DNA from: Metaclostridioides mangenotii
GTDB lineage: Bacteria; Bacillota; Clostridia; Peptostreptococcales; Peptostreptococcaceae
Reading direction: 5' to 3'
Assembly (NCBI RefSeq): GCF_017873185.1
Contig: NZ_JAGGJX010000002.1
Location: 124,001 to 188,000, forward strand
Length of the DNA: 64,000 nt
The notes below the pieces were generated by a model, which was not told the DNA's origin, did no database searches, and saw nothing but the letters and a program-made list of their open reading frames with translations. The translations under genes were made by a program, and so were the position numbers. Positions 41,535 through 51,057 of the stretch are shown piece after piece; the first letter of the stretch is position 1; each line of letters begins with the position of its first letter.

Positions 41535-43355
41535 ATGGGAAGTAGATTAAAAGAATTCCAACAATATATGATAAAATATACTGAAACTATTGCAAGTGTA
41601 TTAGATATAGATATAGAAATTGTCGACGATAGATTGATGAGGATAAGCGGCTCGGGAATCTACAAATCTAAAATAGATGAAAGTGTAGTTACAGAGGGAT
41701 ATATTTACAATAAAGTCATAGTATCGGGCGAGCAGATGACGGTTTTAGATATTTGTGACAGTGACGTATGTGTAGAGTGCGATCATTACCAGACATGTTT
41801 AAACAAAGTTATTATTGCTGTTCCGATTAAATATAATGATAATCATACTATTGGTGTAATCGGAGCAATAAGCACTGTTGTAAATAAGAAGAAAGAAATA
41901 AAAAACAAATTAGAGAGTTATACAACGTTTATAAATCATATTTCAGACCTTATATCGATGAAGATGGAGGAATTTGAAATTAGCGACAACAATGATAAGA
42001 TGATCACTACGTTAACGGAAATATTGGATCATGTCGAAAAAGGTGTGGTAATTTTAGATAGCAATAGCCATATTTCATATATAAACAATATAGCTTTGAA
42101 AAAAATGGGAATTAAAAACGATGCTTTGGACAAGCTGATTACAATAAAACTGCTTGAAACATTTTCGAATGGAAAAGAATTGGTAGAATTTAAAATAGGA
42201 AAAGAAGTTTTCAATATTACATCTAAAAAAATCCACGTATATCCTTATGTGCCGACTTTTGACAGAATACTAGTATTCGATAAAACGTATGCAGCAAAGC
42301 AGGGGACTGAGATAAATAGCGGATGGGGATATAAAAACATAGACTCTATAATAGGTAGCTCTGAGGCTATTAAGAAAGTTAAACAGAGAACCAAGAGACT
42401 TGCTAAGTCTAATTCGACAGTTCTGATAACAGGTGAAAGTGGTACAGGTAAGGAACTTATAGCTAAGGCGATACACTCTGAAGGAGATAGATGGAACAAA
42501 CCTTTTATAGCGTTAAACTGTGCGGCTATACCGGAAAACTTACTGGAGAGTGAACTGTTTGGCTACAGCAAAGGTGCATTTAGTGGTGCTAACAGTAGTG
42601 GAAAGGTGGGGAAATTTGAACTCGCGAATGAAGGAGTTATATTCTTGGATGAGATCGGTGACCTTCCTATGCACTTACAGGCTAAGCTTTTAAGGGTTCT
42701 TCAGGAGAGAAAATTTGCTAGAGTTGGATCTAATAAACTTATAGACTTAGATATAAGGGTTATAACAGCGACGAATAAAAATCTTTTACATCTTGTTAAT
42801 GAAGGCGAGTTTAGGGAAGATTTATATTATAGAATAAATGTAATACCGATTAATTTGCCACCGTTGAGAGAAAGAAAAGAAGATATAGAAGATATGATGA
42901 TGATGTTTGTATCTAAATATTCGGTGGAATTAGACAAGCATCTAAATGAAATTAGAGAGCCGGTTATGGATATGCTTATCAATTACAACTGGCCTGGAAA
43001 TGTAAGAGAGCTAGAAAATGCAGTAGAGTATATGATGAATTTAGTAGATGATGAGGGCACAATTTATAAGGATATGCTTCCTGTAGATATCTTAAATTAC
43101 TACAGAGAAGAAGTGGATCCTATAAATGGAAAAAGTGATGTATCACTACCTAAATCGATTAATTCTTATATAAGTGAAGTATCTGCAGATTTACTAGAAA
43201 ATGAAGAAAATATAATTAAAATAAAGGATTTAGAGCTTATGTATATAAATAAGTTACTAGACAAGTATGGAAGGGATACTAAGACTAAGAAGCTTCTAGC
43301 TAAGAAGCTTGGGATAGGCCTAGCCACTCTTTATAGAAAATTAGAAGACGAATAA
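41535..43355 (+). CDS. Sigma-54-dependent activator, YgeV-like
   Basis: This 606-residue protein is a paralogue of the activator at 24.9 kb: the N-terminal sensor starts alike ([20 protein letters not shown]), carries the same CxxCx5C motif (Cys79, Cys82, Cys88), then a PAS-like segment, an AAA+ domain (GESGTGKE; the loop reads [11 protein letters not shown], so the usual GAFTGA is GAFSGA) and a Fis-type end ([16 protein letters not shown]). The ATG at 41535 follows GGAGG; earlier in-frame starts do not. By position it matches YgeV of the E. coli yge cluster and should activate ridA and dpaL through their sigma-54 promoters. Confidence 0.82.
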   Translation: MGSRLKEFQQYMIKYTETIASVLDIDIEIVDDRLMRISGSGIYKSKIDESVVTEGYIYNKVIVSGEQMTVLDICDSDVCVECDHYQTCLNKVIIAVPIKYNDNHTIGVIGAISTVVNKKKEIKNKLESYTTFINHISDLISMKMEEFEISDNNDKMITTLTEILDHVEKGVVILDSNSHISYINNIALKKMGIKNDALDKLITIKLLETFSNGKELVEFKIGKEVFNITSKKIHVYPYVPTFDRILVFDKTYAAKQGTEINSGWGYKNIDSIIGSSEAIKKVKQRTKRLAKSNSTVLITGESGTGKELIAKAIHSEGDRWNKPFIALNCAAIPENLLESELFGYSKGAFSGANSSGKVGKFELANEGVIFLDEIGDLPMHLQAKLLRVLQERKFARVGSNKLIDLDIRVITATNKNLLHLVNEGEFREDLYYRINVIPINLPPLRERKEDIEDMMMMFVSKYSVELDKHLNEIREPVMDMLINYNWPGNVRELENAVEYMMNLVDDEGTIYKDMLPVDILNYYREEVDPINGKSDVSLPKSINSYISEVSADLLENEENIIKIKDLELMYINKLLDKYGRDTKTKKLLAKKLGIGLATLYRKLEDE

Positions 43356-43358
43356 ATT

Positions 43359-43415
43359 AATTCTCGTTATGATAATTCTCGAATTGGGAAAATATTATCA
43401 TAACGAGAATTTTTT
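43359..43415 (+). promoter_or_regulatory. Hairpin that may be both terminator and operator
   Basis: An 18-bp perfect stem (AATTCTCGTTATGATAAT and its complement, loop 43377-43393) followed by TTTTT comes right after the activator stop and looks like its terminator. Each arm, however, contains the TTCTCGTTATGATA sequence found twice before ridA, and it lies 95 bases before the dpaL -24 element, an enhancer position. Confidence 0.65.
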
Positions 43416-43504
43416 GTGTGGTCGAGAAAGATACAGACAAATCGACAATAATTGTAAATGGCTTAGACACTAGATAAAAAATATTTATTTAACGAAAGCT
43501 TAGT

Positions 43505-43521
43505 TGGCATGTTAATTGCTA
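43505..43521 (+). promoter_or_regulatory. Sigma-54 promoter of dpaL
   Basis: TGGCAT-N5-TTGCTA, with GG at 43506-43507 and GC at 43518-43519, 56 bases before the dpaL ATG. Confidence 0.92.
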
Positions 43522-43576
43522 TTAAATATAGACAGAAATATAATAAAAACTATGAAAATTGAAAGGAGAAAAATAA

Positions 43577-44809
43577 ATGAGAGAAATCAAATGGAAAGTA
43601 AATACTTTACCAAAGACAGATAACAAAGAACAAATAATAGACTTTTTAAAAGATGTGGAAATAGACAAGGTTAAAAAATTCCACGAAAGTTTTCCACAAT
43701 ATACTGAAACTCCATTAGTGAAACTAGATAATTTAGCTAAAGAATTAGGTGTTGGAGGATTATTCGTTAAAGATGAATCTTACAGATTTGGATTAAACGC
43801 ATTTAAAGTATTAGGTGGATCTTATGCTATGGGTAAATGGATGGCAGATAAATTAGGAAAAGATATATCAGAACTACCTTACGATAAATTAATCTCAGAT
43901 GAGACAAGAAAAGAATTAGGTGATGTAACTTTCTACACAGCTACTGATGGTAACCACGGTAGAGGAGTTGCTTGGACTGCAAACAGATTAAAGCAAAAAT
44001 CAGTAGTTTACATGCCAATTGGATCTACAGAATTCAGACTTAACAAGATAAAAGACGAAGGTGCTGAAGCAAGTATAACTGACTTAAACTACGATGACGC
44101 TGTTAGATTAGCTACAAAACATGCTAATGAAACAGGAGGACTAGTAGTTCAAGATACAGCTTGGGAAGGTTACGAAGACATCCCAGCATGGATCATGCAA
44201 GGATACGGAACAATGGCTAAAGAAGCTGTTGAACAATTAAAAGAGTACGGTGTAGATAGACCAACTCACGTATTCGTTCAAGCAGGGGTTGGATCATTAG
44301 CTGGAGCTGTTCAAGGTTACGTTGCAAACGCTTTTGAGGAGTGCCCTATAACTGTAGTTGTAGAAGCTGACGAAGCAGATTGCTACTACAAATCAGCTGA
44401 AGTAAACGACGGAAAAGCTGTAGCTGTTGGTGGAGATATGCCTACAATAATGGCTGGTCTTGCTTGTGGAGAAGTAAACACAATAGGATTTGAAGTACTT
44501 AAAAACTATGCTTCAGCATTTGTTTCTGCACCAGACTGGGTAGCTTCTAAAGGTATGAGAACTTTAGGTAACCCATTAAGAGGAGACGAAAAAGTAATAT
44601 CAGGAGAGTCAGGAGCTGTTACAACAGGATTAGTAGCTGAAATAATGACAAACGACGATATGAAAGACTTAAGAGATGCTCTTAAATTAGATGCTAACTC
44701 TAAAGTATTAGTTATAAGTACAGAAGGTGACACTGATCCAGAAATGTACAAAAGCATAGTATGGGATGGAAATTGCCCAAGTGTTCACGGACCTCACGGA
44801 AGAAAATAA
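43577..44809 (+). CDS. dpaL: Diaminopropionate ammonia-lyase
   Basis: This 410-residue PLP enzyme (YgeX type) splits 2,3-diaminopropionate to pyruvate and two ammonia. The PLP lysine is Lys77 in FGLNAFKVLGG, the same position as in E. coli, and the phosphate-binding loop is seen as QAGVGSLAGAVQG. An AAAGGAG precedes the ATG. It is the first gene after a sigma-54 promoter and is followed by ygeY. Its codons are those of a highly expressed gene. In selenium-linked clusters of this kind it probably provides pyruvate and ammonia from unusual diamino acids. Confidence 0.93.
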   Translation: MREIKWKVNTLPKTDNKEQIIDFLKDVEIDKVKKFHESFPQYTETPLVKLDNLAKELGVGGLFVKDESYRFGLNAFKVLGGSYAMGKWMADKLGKDISELPYDKLISDETRKELGDVTFYTATDGNHGRGVAWTANRLKQKSVVYMPIGSTEFRLNKIKDEGAEASITDLNYDDAVRLATKHANETGGLVVQDTAWEGYEDIPAWIMQGYGTMAKEAVEQLKEYGVDRPTHVFVQAGVGSLAGAVQGYVANAFEECPITVVVEADEADCYYKSAEVNDGKAVAVGGDMPTIMAGLACGEVNTIGFEVLKNYASAFVSAPDWVASKGMRTLGNPLRGDEKVISGESGAVTTGLVAEIMTNDDMKDLRDALKLDANSKVLVISTEGDTDPEMYKSIVWDGNCPSVHGPHGRK

Positions 44810-44953
44810 TAAGTTTAGAGCTTAAATTTTCAAATGAGATAGAAACTTGAAATGATAGAAATTTTAAAAGATAACAAGTTTTAAAGGCTATAAAATTAAA
44901 GATAGTAAAATTTAAATAAAAAAATTAAATATGAAATGGTTGGAGGAATTGAA

Positions 44954-46141
44954 ATGTTAACTACAGCAAGAGAACAAGAATTAACAGGAGTTTTACAAGA
45001 CATAATAAGACAGGCAAGTGATTCAGGACAAGAAGAAAACGTAGTAAAAGCTATAGAAGCTAACATGGAAAAATTAGGATTTGACAGCTGGTCAAGAGAT
45101 AGATACGGTAACATAATAGGTTGTATAAAAGGAAACAAACCAGGAAAGAAAATATTATTTGATGGACATATAGATACTGTTCCAGTTCCAGATCCATCTG
45201 CTTGGACTCAACCACCGTACGAAGGTAAAATTGTTGATGGTAAATTATACGGAAGAGGAACTTCAGACATGAAAGGTCAATTCAGTGCTATGATGGCTGC
45301 TGTTTCTTACTTCGCTAAAGATACTAACAAGGATTTCGCTGGTGAATTATACGTAGCTGGTGTTGTTCATGAAGAAATATTCGAAGGTGTTTCTGCTAGA
45401 GAAATAAGTGCTGCAGTTAAACCTGACTATGTTGTTATAGGTGAATCTTCAGAGTTAAACCTTAAAATAGGTCAAAGAGGTAGAGCGGAAGTAGTTGTTG
45501 AAACTTTCGGAAAACCTGCTCACTCTGCTAACCCAGAAAAAGGAATAAACGCTGTTTACAAAATGGCAAACGTTATTCAAGCAATACAAAACTTAACACC
45601 TCCAAACCAAGGTGGATTAGGAGACGGAATATTAGTTCTTACAGATATAAAATCTTCTCCATACCCAGGAGCATCAGTAGTGCCAGATTATTGTAAAGCT
45701 ACTTTCGACAGAAGATTACTAGTTGGTGAAACTAGAGAAGGTGTTTTAGCTCCAGTTCAAGAGTTATTAGAAAAAATGATGAAAGAAGATTCAGAGCTAA
45801 ACGCTAAAGTTTCTTACGCATTCGGAAAAGAACTTTGCTACACAGGAAACACAATAGAAAGTGAAAGATTCTTCCCAGGTTGGTTATACGATGAGAATGA
45901 TGAGTTCGTTCAAGCTGCTTACAAAGGATTAAAAGAAGCTGGAATAAACCCAGAAATAACTCAATATTCATTCTGTACTAACGGAAGCCACTACGCAGGT
46001 GAGGCAGGAATAAGAACTATAGGATTCGGACCATCAAAAGAAAACTTAGCTCATACTATAGATGAGTATATAGAATTAGAGCAACTTTTCACAGGTGCAA
46101 AAGGATACTACGGTATATTAAAATCAGTTTACGGAAAATAA
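44954..46141 (+). CDS. ygeY: YgeY family M20 hydrolase, selenium-metabolism linked
   Basis: This 395-residue metallopeptidase-like protein has the M20 zinc motifs FDGHIDTVPVPD, GRGTSDMKGQ, HEEIFEGVSA and a C-terminal TNGSHYAG. It belongs to the YgeY group that is found with selenium-dependent molybdenum hydroxylases (TIGR03526). The ATG at 44954 follows GGAGG; the upstream in-frame ATG overlaps that region. It is 144 bases after dpaL with no clear terminator between, so it probably shares the sigma-54 transcript. The true substrate is unknown; an N-carbamoyl or acyl diamino acid would fit the neighbours. Confidence 0.9.
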   Translation: MLTTAREQELTGVLQDIIRQASDSGQEENVVKAIEANMEKLGFDSWSRDRYGNIIGCIKGNKPGKKILFDGHIDTVPVPDPSAWTQPPYEGKIVDGKLYGRGTSDMKGQFSAMMAAVSYFAKDTNKDFAGELYVAGVVHEEIFEGVSAREISAAVKPDYVVIGESSELNLKIGQRGRAEVVVETFGKPAHSANPEKGINAVYKMANVIQAIQNLTPPNQGGLGDGILVLTDIKSSPYPGASVVPDYCKATFDRRLLVGETREGVLAPVQELLEKMMKEDSELNAKVSYAFGKELCYTGNTIESERFFPGWLYDENDEFVQAAYKGLKEAGINPEITQYSFCTNGSHYAGEAGIRTIGFGPSKENLAHTIDEYIELEQLFTGAKGYYGILKSVYGK

Positions 46142-46212
46142 TCTAAACTGACACATTGTATATGATATAAGAGATATTTTAGGTATTGAACAATAGAATT
46201 GGAGATGGTTTT

Positions 46213-47793
46213 GTGAGAACTTTAATAAAAAATGGGCTGATCATAGATGGAAATAATACTGTACCTTATGAAGGCGATCTATTAATCGAGAACGACAGAA
46301 TACTTAAGTTAGGTGCTAAACTAAATGAGCAAGCTGATAAAGTTATAGACGCTCAAGGTAGAGTAGTTTGCCCAGGATTTATCGATACTCATAGCCATTC
46401 AGATTTGATGATTTTAGTAAATCCATATAATGAGGTAAAAATTAGACAGGGTATTACAACTGAGGTATTGGGTCAAGATGGTATATCTATGGCCCCATTA
46501 CCTAAAGAATTTATATCTCCATGGAGAAAAAATCTTGCAGGTCTAGATGGTGAAAGTGATGAAATAGATTGGAATTATGAGACTACTGAAAATTATCTGA
46601 AAATGATGGAAGATAATGGGATAGGTCTTAATGAGACATATTTAGTGCCTCATGGAAATATCAGAATGGAAGCTATGGGACTTGAAGATAGACCTGCTAC
46701 AAAAGAAGAAATTCAAAAGATGTGTGAAATCACAGAGAGAGAATTAAAAGCAGGGGCTATTGGTATATCAAGTGGGCTTATATATATACCATGTGCATAC
46801 TCATTGACAGAAGAAATTATTGAAATATGTAAAGTGGGTGCAAAATACGATAGACCATTTGTTGTTCACCAAAGAAGTGAAGCTGACACAATAGTGCCAT
46901 CAATGGAAGAAATTATCGAAATAGGTAAAAAATCTGGAATTAAAATTCACTTCTCACACTTTAAAGTTTGCGGTAAATCTAACTGGAAGTTCATTCCACA
47001 AATGTTAAAATTATTAGACAAAGCTAAAGATGAGGGACTTACTGTTTCTCTAGATCAATATCCATATGCAGCAGGAAGTACTATGTTAGGGGTTGTATTA
47101 CCTCCATGGGCACATGCTGGTGGAACAGATAATCTTATAGAAAGACTTAACAATGAAGCCGATAGACAAAAAATGAAAGACGATATAGCTAACGGAATCG
47201 AAGGTTGGGATAACTTTATACAATTTGCAGGTATTGATCAAATATTTGTAACTAGTGTAAAGACTGACAAAAACAAAGATGTTATAGGTAAGAGCCTACA
47301 AGAAATAGGCGAAATGAGAGGAATAGATCCACTTGACGCTACTTTCGACTTACTTAGAGATGAAGAAAATGCAGTTGGAATGGTTGACTTCTACGGAAAA
47401 GAAGAACATGTTATTACGTTTATGAAGAGACCTGAACACAATGTTTGTACTGACGGACTTTTAGGCGGAAAACCACATCCAAGAGCTTATGGATCATTCC
47501 CTAAGATACTAGGCAGATTTGTTAGAGAGTTAGGTGTTCTTAAACTTGAAGAAGCTGTATACAAAATGAGTAAAAAAGCTGCAGATGCTTTCAGAATAGA
47601 TGAAAGAGGAGAGCTTAAAGAAGGTTACTTTGCAGATATAGTTATATTCAATAAAGATACAGTTAGCGGATCTGATGACTTCATAGATTCAATGCAATTC
47701 CCAACAGGAATAGACTATGTAATTATTAATGGTGAGGTTGTAGTTGAAGAAAATGAATACCACAAGATTAAGGCAGGAAAAGTTTTAAGATAA
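46213..47793 (+). CDS. D-aminoacylase / N-acyl-D-amino-acid deacylase-like amidohydrolase
   Basis: This 526-residue protein has the amidohydrolase metal motif DTHSHSD, a VVHQRSEADT and a later FSHFKVCGKSN, then a C-terminal DIVIFNKDTV, the pattern of N-acyl-D-amino-acid deacylases. The start is GTG at 46213 with TTGGAGATGG before it; the in-frame TTG at 46186 is less likely. It is between ygeY and ssnA, and a terminator follows. It should release D-amino acids from acyl or formyl derivatives, though dihydroorotase-like hydrolysis of a cyclic compound is possible. Confidence 0.82.
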   Translation: MRTLIKNGLIIDGNNTVPYEGDLLIENDRILKLGAKLNEQADKVIDAQGRVVCPGFIDTHSHSDLMILVNPYNEVKIRQGITTEVLGQDGISMAPLPKEFISPWRKNLAGLDGESDEIDWNYETTENYLKMMEDNGIGLNETYLVPHGNIRMEAMGLEDRPATKEEIQKMCEITERELKAGAIGISSGLIYIPCAYSLTEEIIEICKVGAKYDRPFVVHQRSEADTIVPSMEEIIEIGKKSGIKIHFSHFKVCGKSNWKFIPQMLKLLDKAKDEGLTVSLDQYPYAAGSTMLGVVLPPWAHAGGTDNLIERLNNEADRQKMKDDIANGIEGWDNFIQFAGIDQIFVTSVKTDKNKDVIGKSLQEIGEMRGIDPLDATFDLLRDEENAVGMVDFYGKEEHVITFMKRPEHNVCTDGLLGGKPHPRAYGSFPKILGRFVRELGVLKLEEAVYKMSKKAADAFRIDERGELKEGYFADIVIFNKDTVSGSDDFIDSMQFPTGIDYVIINGEVVVEENEYHKIKAGKVLR

Positions 47794-47845
47794 TATAAAA
47801 TCATAATAGAAATAAACCAAAAGACAGTAATAGCAATAAAAACTA

Positions 47846-47876
47846 AATATCCCGCTTGAAAAAGCGGGATATTCTT
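47846..47876 (+). terminator. Terminator before ssnA
   Basis: A perfect 12-bp stem (AATATCCCGCTT) with a GAAA tetraloop is followed by CTTAT; it separates ssnA from the genes upstream. Confidence 0.85.
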
Positions 47877-47917
47877 ATAGTCAAACGTTTGAAAAATTTT
47901 AAGGGGGATTATATTCT

Positions 47918-49249
47918 ATGTTATTAGTTGGTAATGGAAAAGTTATTACACAAGATTCATTAAACCCATTTTTAACTGAGGGATGCGTTGTTATCGACGA
48001 CAACAAAATAGCTGATATAGGATCAACAGCTGATATGAAAGCTAAATATCCAAACAGCGAATTTATAGATGCAAAAGGCAAAATAATCATGCCAGGTCTT
48101 ATAAACTCTCATATGCACATCTACAGTTCGTTCGCAAGAGGTATGGCAGTTCCAGGAGAGCCTGCTGAAAATTTCATAGAGATACTAGAGAGATTATGGT
48201 GGATGTTAGACAAGAAGCTTACATTAGAAGATACAAAATACAGTGCATATGCAACGTACTTAGAGTGTATCAGAAATGGTGTAACTACAGTATTTGATCA
48301 CCATGCAAGTCCAAATGCAATAGAAGGAAGTCTATTTGCAATATCTGACGCTGCTAAAGACTTAGGAATAAGAACATGTCTATGTTATGAGGTTTCTGAC
48401 AGAGATGGTGGAAACACTATGGATCAAGGAATAAAAGAAAATATTGACTTTATAAAGTACGCTCAAAAAGATGATACAGATATGCAAAAAGGTATGTTTG
48501 GTCTTCATGCTGCTTTCACACTTTCAGATGACACTCTTAATAAATGTGCAACTGAAATGGCAGGATTAAAAGATGTTGGATACCATGTACACGTTGCAGA
48601 AGGTATGGCTGACGTAGATATAAACTTAGAGAAATACGGAAAGAGACCTGCTCAAAGACTAAACGATTTTGGTGTACTAGGTGATAAAACTCTTGCAGTT
48701 CACTGTTTATATGTAGATGACAACGAAGTAAAACTTCTAAAAGAATCTAACACATTCGTAGTTCACAACCCAGAGTCAAACATGGGTAACGCTGTTGGAT
48801 GCTGTCCAGCTATAGAGTTTATCAACGAAGGCATAGAAGTTGGTCTAGGAACTGACGGATATACAGCTGACATATTAGAGTCACAAAAAGTTGCTAATAT
48901 AATCCATAGACACAGATTACAAGATCCAAGACCAGGATTTATGGAGTCTACAAAAATGCTATTCGATACAAACCAAAAGATAGCAAAGGCTTACTACAAA
49001 AACGATCTAGGAATACTTAGAAAAGGCGCTTACGCTGACGTTATAGTAGTTGATTACAATCCGCATACTCCACTTAACGAAAATACTATCGCAGGACATA
49101 CGCTATTTGGATTAAGCGGTAAATGTGTTGATACTACAATCGTAAACGGTAAAGTACTTATGAAGGACAGAGTAATAGTTTCTGCAGACGAAGATAAGAT
49201 ACTTGCTAAGAGTAGAGAATTAAGCCAAAACATATGGAATAGAAATTAA
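47918..49249 (+). CDS. ssnA: SsnA, selenium-linked putative aminohydrolase
   Basis: SsnA (443 residues) is an amidohydrolase of the chlorohydrolase/guanine-deaminase type. Metal ligands appear in INSHMHIYSSFARG, YHVHVAEGM, LAVHCLYVDD and GLGTDGYTADI. The SsnA group (TIGR03314) is recognised by its constant presence beside xanthine-dehydrogenase-type selenium enzymes and YgfK. AGGGGG precedes the ATG. It may deaminate a purine or related base before oxidation by the dehydrogenase at 54 kb; the reaction is not established. Confidence 0.92.
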   Translation: MLLVGNGKVITQDSLNPFLTEGCVVIDDNKIADIGSTADMKAKYPNSEFIDAKGKIIMPGLINSHMHIYSSFARGMAVPGEPAENFIEILERLWWMLDKKLTLEDTKYSAYATYLECIRNGVTTVFDHHASPNAIEGSLFAISDAAKDLGIRTCLCYEVSDRDGGNTMDQGIKENIDFIKYAQKDDTDMQKGMFGLHAAFTLSDDTLNKCATEMAGLKDVGYHVHVAEGMADVDINLEKYGKRPAQRLNDFGVLGDKTLAVHCLYVDDNEVKLLKESNTFVVHNPESNMGNAVGCCPAIEFINEGIEVGLGTDGYTADILESQKVANIIHRHRLQDPRPGFMESTKMLFDTNQKIAKAYYKNDLGILRKGAYADVIVVDYNPHTPLNENTIAGHTLFGLSGKCVDTTIVNGKVLMKDRVIVSADEDKILAKSRELSQNIWNRN

Positions 49250-49324
49250 TTTGACAACGAAATCTATCTTAGCATAGATTTGAGGTCAACCAAAATATTA
49301 TAAAATTTTTTAGGGGGTATATCG

Positions 49325-51010
49325 ATGGGTGATATAATGAGACAAATTCCATTTGCAAAAATAATGGATAGAGTACTGGTTGAGAAGGAAAAATACAATA
49401 CTATTTATGGGGTATCTAAATTATATACACATAACAATGGTAAAGAGCTTAATGTTTTCAATCATAAGCTAGAGAATCCACTAGGACCAGCAGCTGGGCC
49501 TCATACACAATTAGCGCAAAACTTAATCGCATCATATGTTGGAGGAAGTCGTTTTCTTGAGCTAAAAACTGTTCAGATATTAGATGGTGAAGACCTTCCA
49601 ATATCAAAGCCATGTATACGTGCTGATGACGAAGCTTACAACGTTGAGTGGTCTACTGAGCTATATATTCCACAAGCATTAGAGGAGTATATCAAAGGAT
49701 GGTTTGGTTGTAAATTAGTAGCTAAAGAATTTGGATTCGGAGATCCAGATGCATTTATATTCAACATGAGTGTTGGATACAACCTAGAAGGAATCCAATC
49801 TAAAAAGATAGATGCTTTCATAGAAGGATTAAAAGATGCTTCTAGCAATGATATGTGGAAAGAGTGTGAAAAGTGGGCTCTTGATAACCTTGATAGATTT
49901 GAAAATGTAGACGAAGCTTTTGTTAAGTCTATATCTCCCGAAATATGTAACTCAATAACTCTATCAACTATGCACGGATGTCCAGAGGATGAGATAGAGA
50001 AAATTGTTTCTTATCTATTAACAGAGAAGAAAATAAATACTTACTTAAAGTGTAACCCAACACTATTAGGATACGATACTGTTAGAAAAATAATGGATGA
50101 TATGGGATATGACTATATAAAATTCGATAAAGAACAATTCGATGTAGACCTTAAGTTTGACGATGCAGTTGCAATGATAGGACGTTTATTAAAGATTGCA
50201 GAAGGTCAAGGAGTAGCTTTCGGTGTAAAACTTACAAATACATTCCAAGTTCGTATAGATGAAAATGAGCTTCCTGGGGATGCAATGTACATGTCAGGAA
50301 AGAGTTTATATCCATTAAGCATAAATGTTGCAGCTAAATTAGCTAAGGCTTTTGATGGTAAGTTAGCTATGTCTTACTCAGGTGGAGCTGATGCTGGAAA
50401 CATAGAAAAAATATTTAACACAGGTATCTGGCCGATAACAGTAGCTACTACTCTTCTTAAGCCAACAGGATACAACAAAGTTAAGCAACTAGCTGATTTG
50501 GTAGCTGGATGCGACTACCACGAAAAGCAAATAGTTGACGTAGAATTAGTTGAAAAATTAGCTAAAGAATCAATAGAAGATGAGAAATACTCAAAATCAC
50601 CAACAGTTCGTGAAAAAGGATTTATATCTTTTGACGAAAACAAAAATGTAAGAGTTGGATGTAAAGTAGTTTGCGGAAGCTGTGCTAACGTATGTCCAAA
50701 CAGAGCTAACATAGTAACTATAGTTGATGGAGAAAAGAAATTACTTCATATAGATGATTACTGTAATGAGTGTGGTAACTGTTACCTATTCTGCCCAGAC
50801 AAGTGTACTCCATACAAAGATCGTATAACACTATTCTCAAACAAAGGTGACTTTGATGACAGTACAAACCAAGGATTATTATTATTAGATGGTGATAAAG
50901 TTATGTACCGTTTTGAAGGAGAAACAAAAGAGTGTGCTTTAGCAGATGCTCCAAAAGTTATAGTTGATTTCGCAGCTTCATTAAAAGATTGTCATCCTTA
51001 CCTAGTGTAA
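49325..51010 (+). CDS. YgfK-like iron-sulfur protein, short form without the flavin/NAD domain
   Basis: The 561-residue protein matches the two ends of YgfK (TIGR03315; about 1000 residues): an N-terminal dihydroorotate-dehydrogenase-like barrel (NPLGPAAGPHTQLAQN, STMHGCPEDEI, YSGGADAGNI) and a C-terminal ferredoxin part with two cysteine sets (CKVVCGSCANVCP near 445-457 and CNECGNCYLFCP near 479-490). The GltD-like FAD/NAD(P) domain that normally lies between them is absent, and the two parts join near residue 440. The frame is intact, so this is a compact natural form. AGGGGG precedes the ATG. It probably moves electrons for the xanthine dehydrogenase; the partner is unknown. Confidence 0.8.
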   Translation: MGDIMRQIPFAKIMDRVLVEKEKYNTIYGVSKLYTHNNGKELNVFNHKLENPLGPAAGPHTQLAQNLIASYVGGSRFLELKTVQILDGEDLPISKPCIRADDEAYNVEWSTELYIPQALEEYIKGWFGCKLVAKEFGFGDPDAFIFNMSVGYNLEGIQSKKIDAFIEGLKDASSNDMWKECEKWALDNLDRFENVDEAFVKSISPEICNSITLSTMHGCPEDEIEKIVSYLLTEKKINTYLKCNPTLLGYDTVRKIMDDMGYDYIKFDKEQFDVDLKFDDAVAMIGRLLKIAEGQGVAFGVKLTNTFQVRIDENELPGDAMYMSGKSLYPLSINVAAKLAKAFDGKLAMSYSGGADAGNIEKIFNTGIWPITVATTLLKPTGYNKVKQLADLVAGCDYHEKQIVDVELVEKLAKESIEDEKYSKSPTVREKGFISFDENKNVRVGCKVVCGSCANVCPNRANIVTIVDGEKKLLHIDDYCNECGNCYLFCPDKCTPYKDRITLFSNKGDFDDSTNQGLLLLDGDKVMYRFEGETKECALADAPKVIVDFAASLKDCHPYLV

Positions 51011-51057
51011 GATAATATAAGACAAAATTAAATAGAAAAAAGGAAGGGAGACCAATT

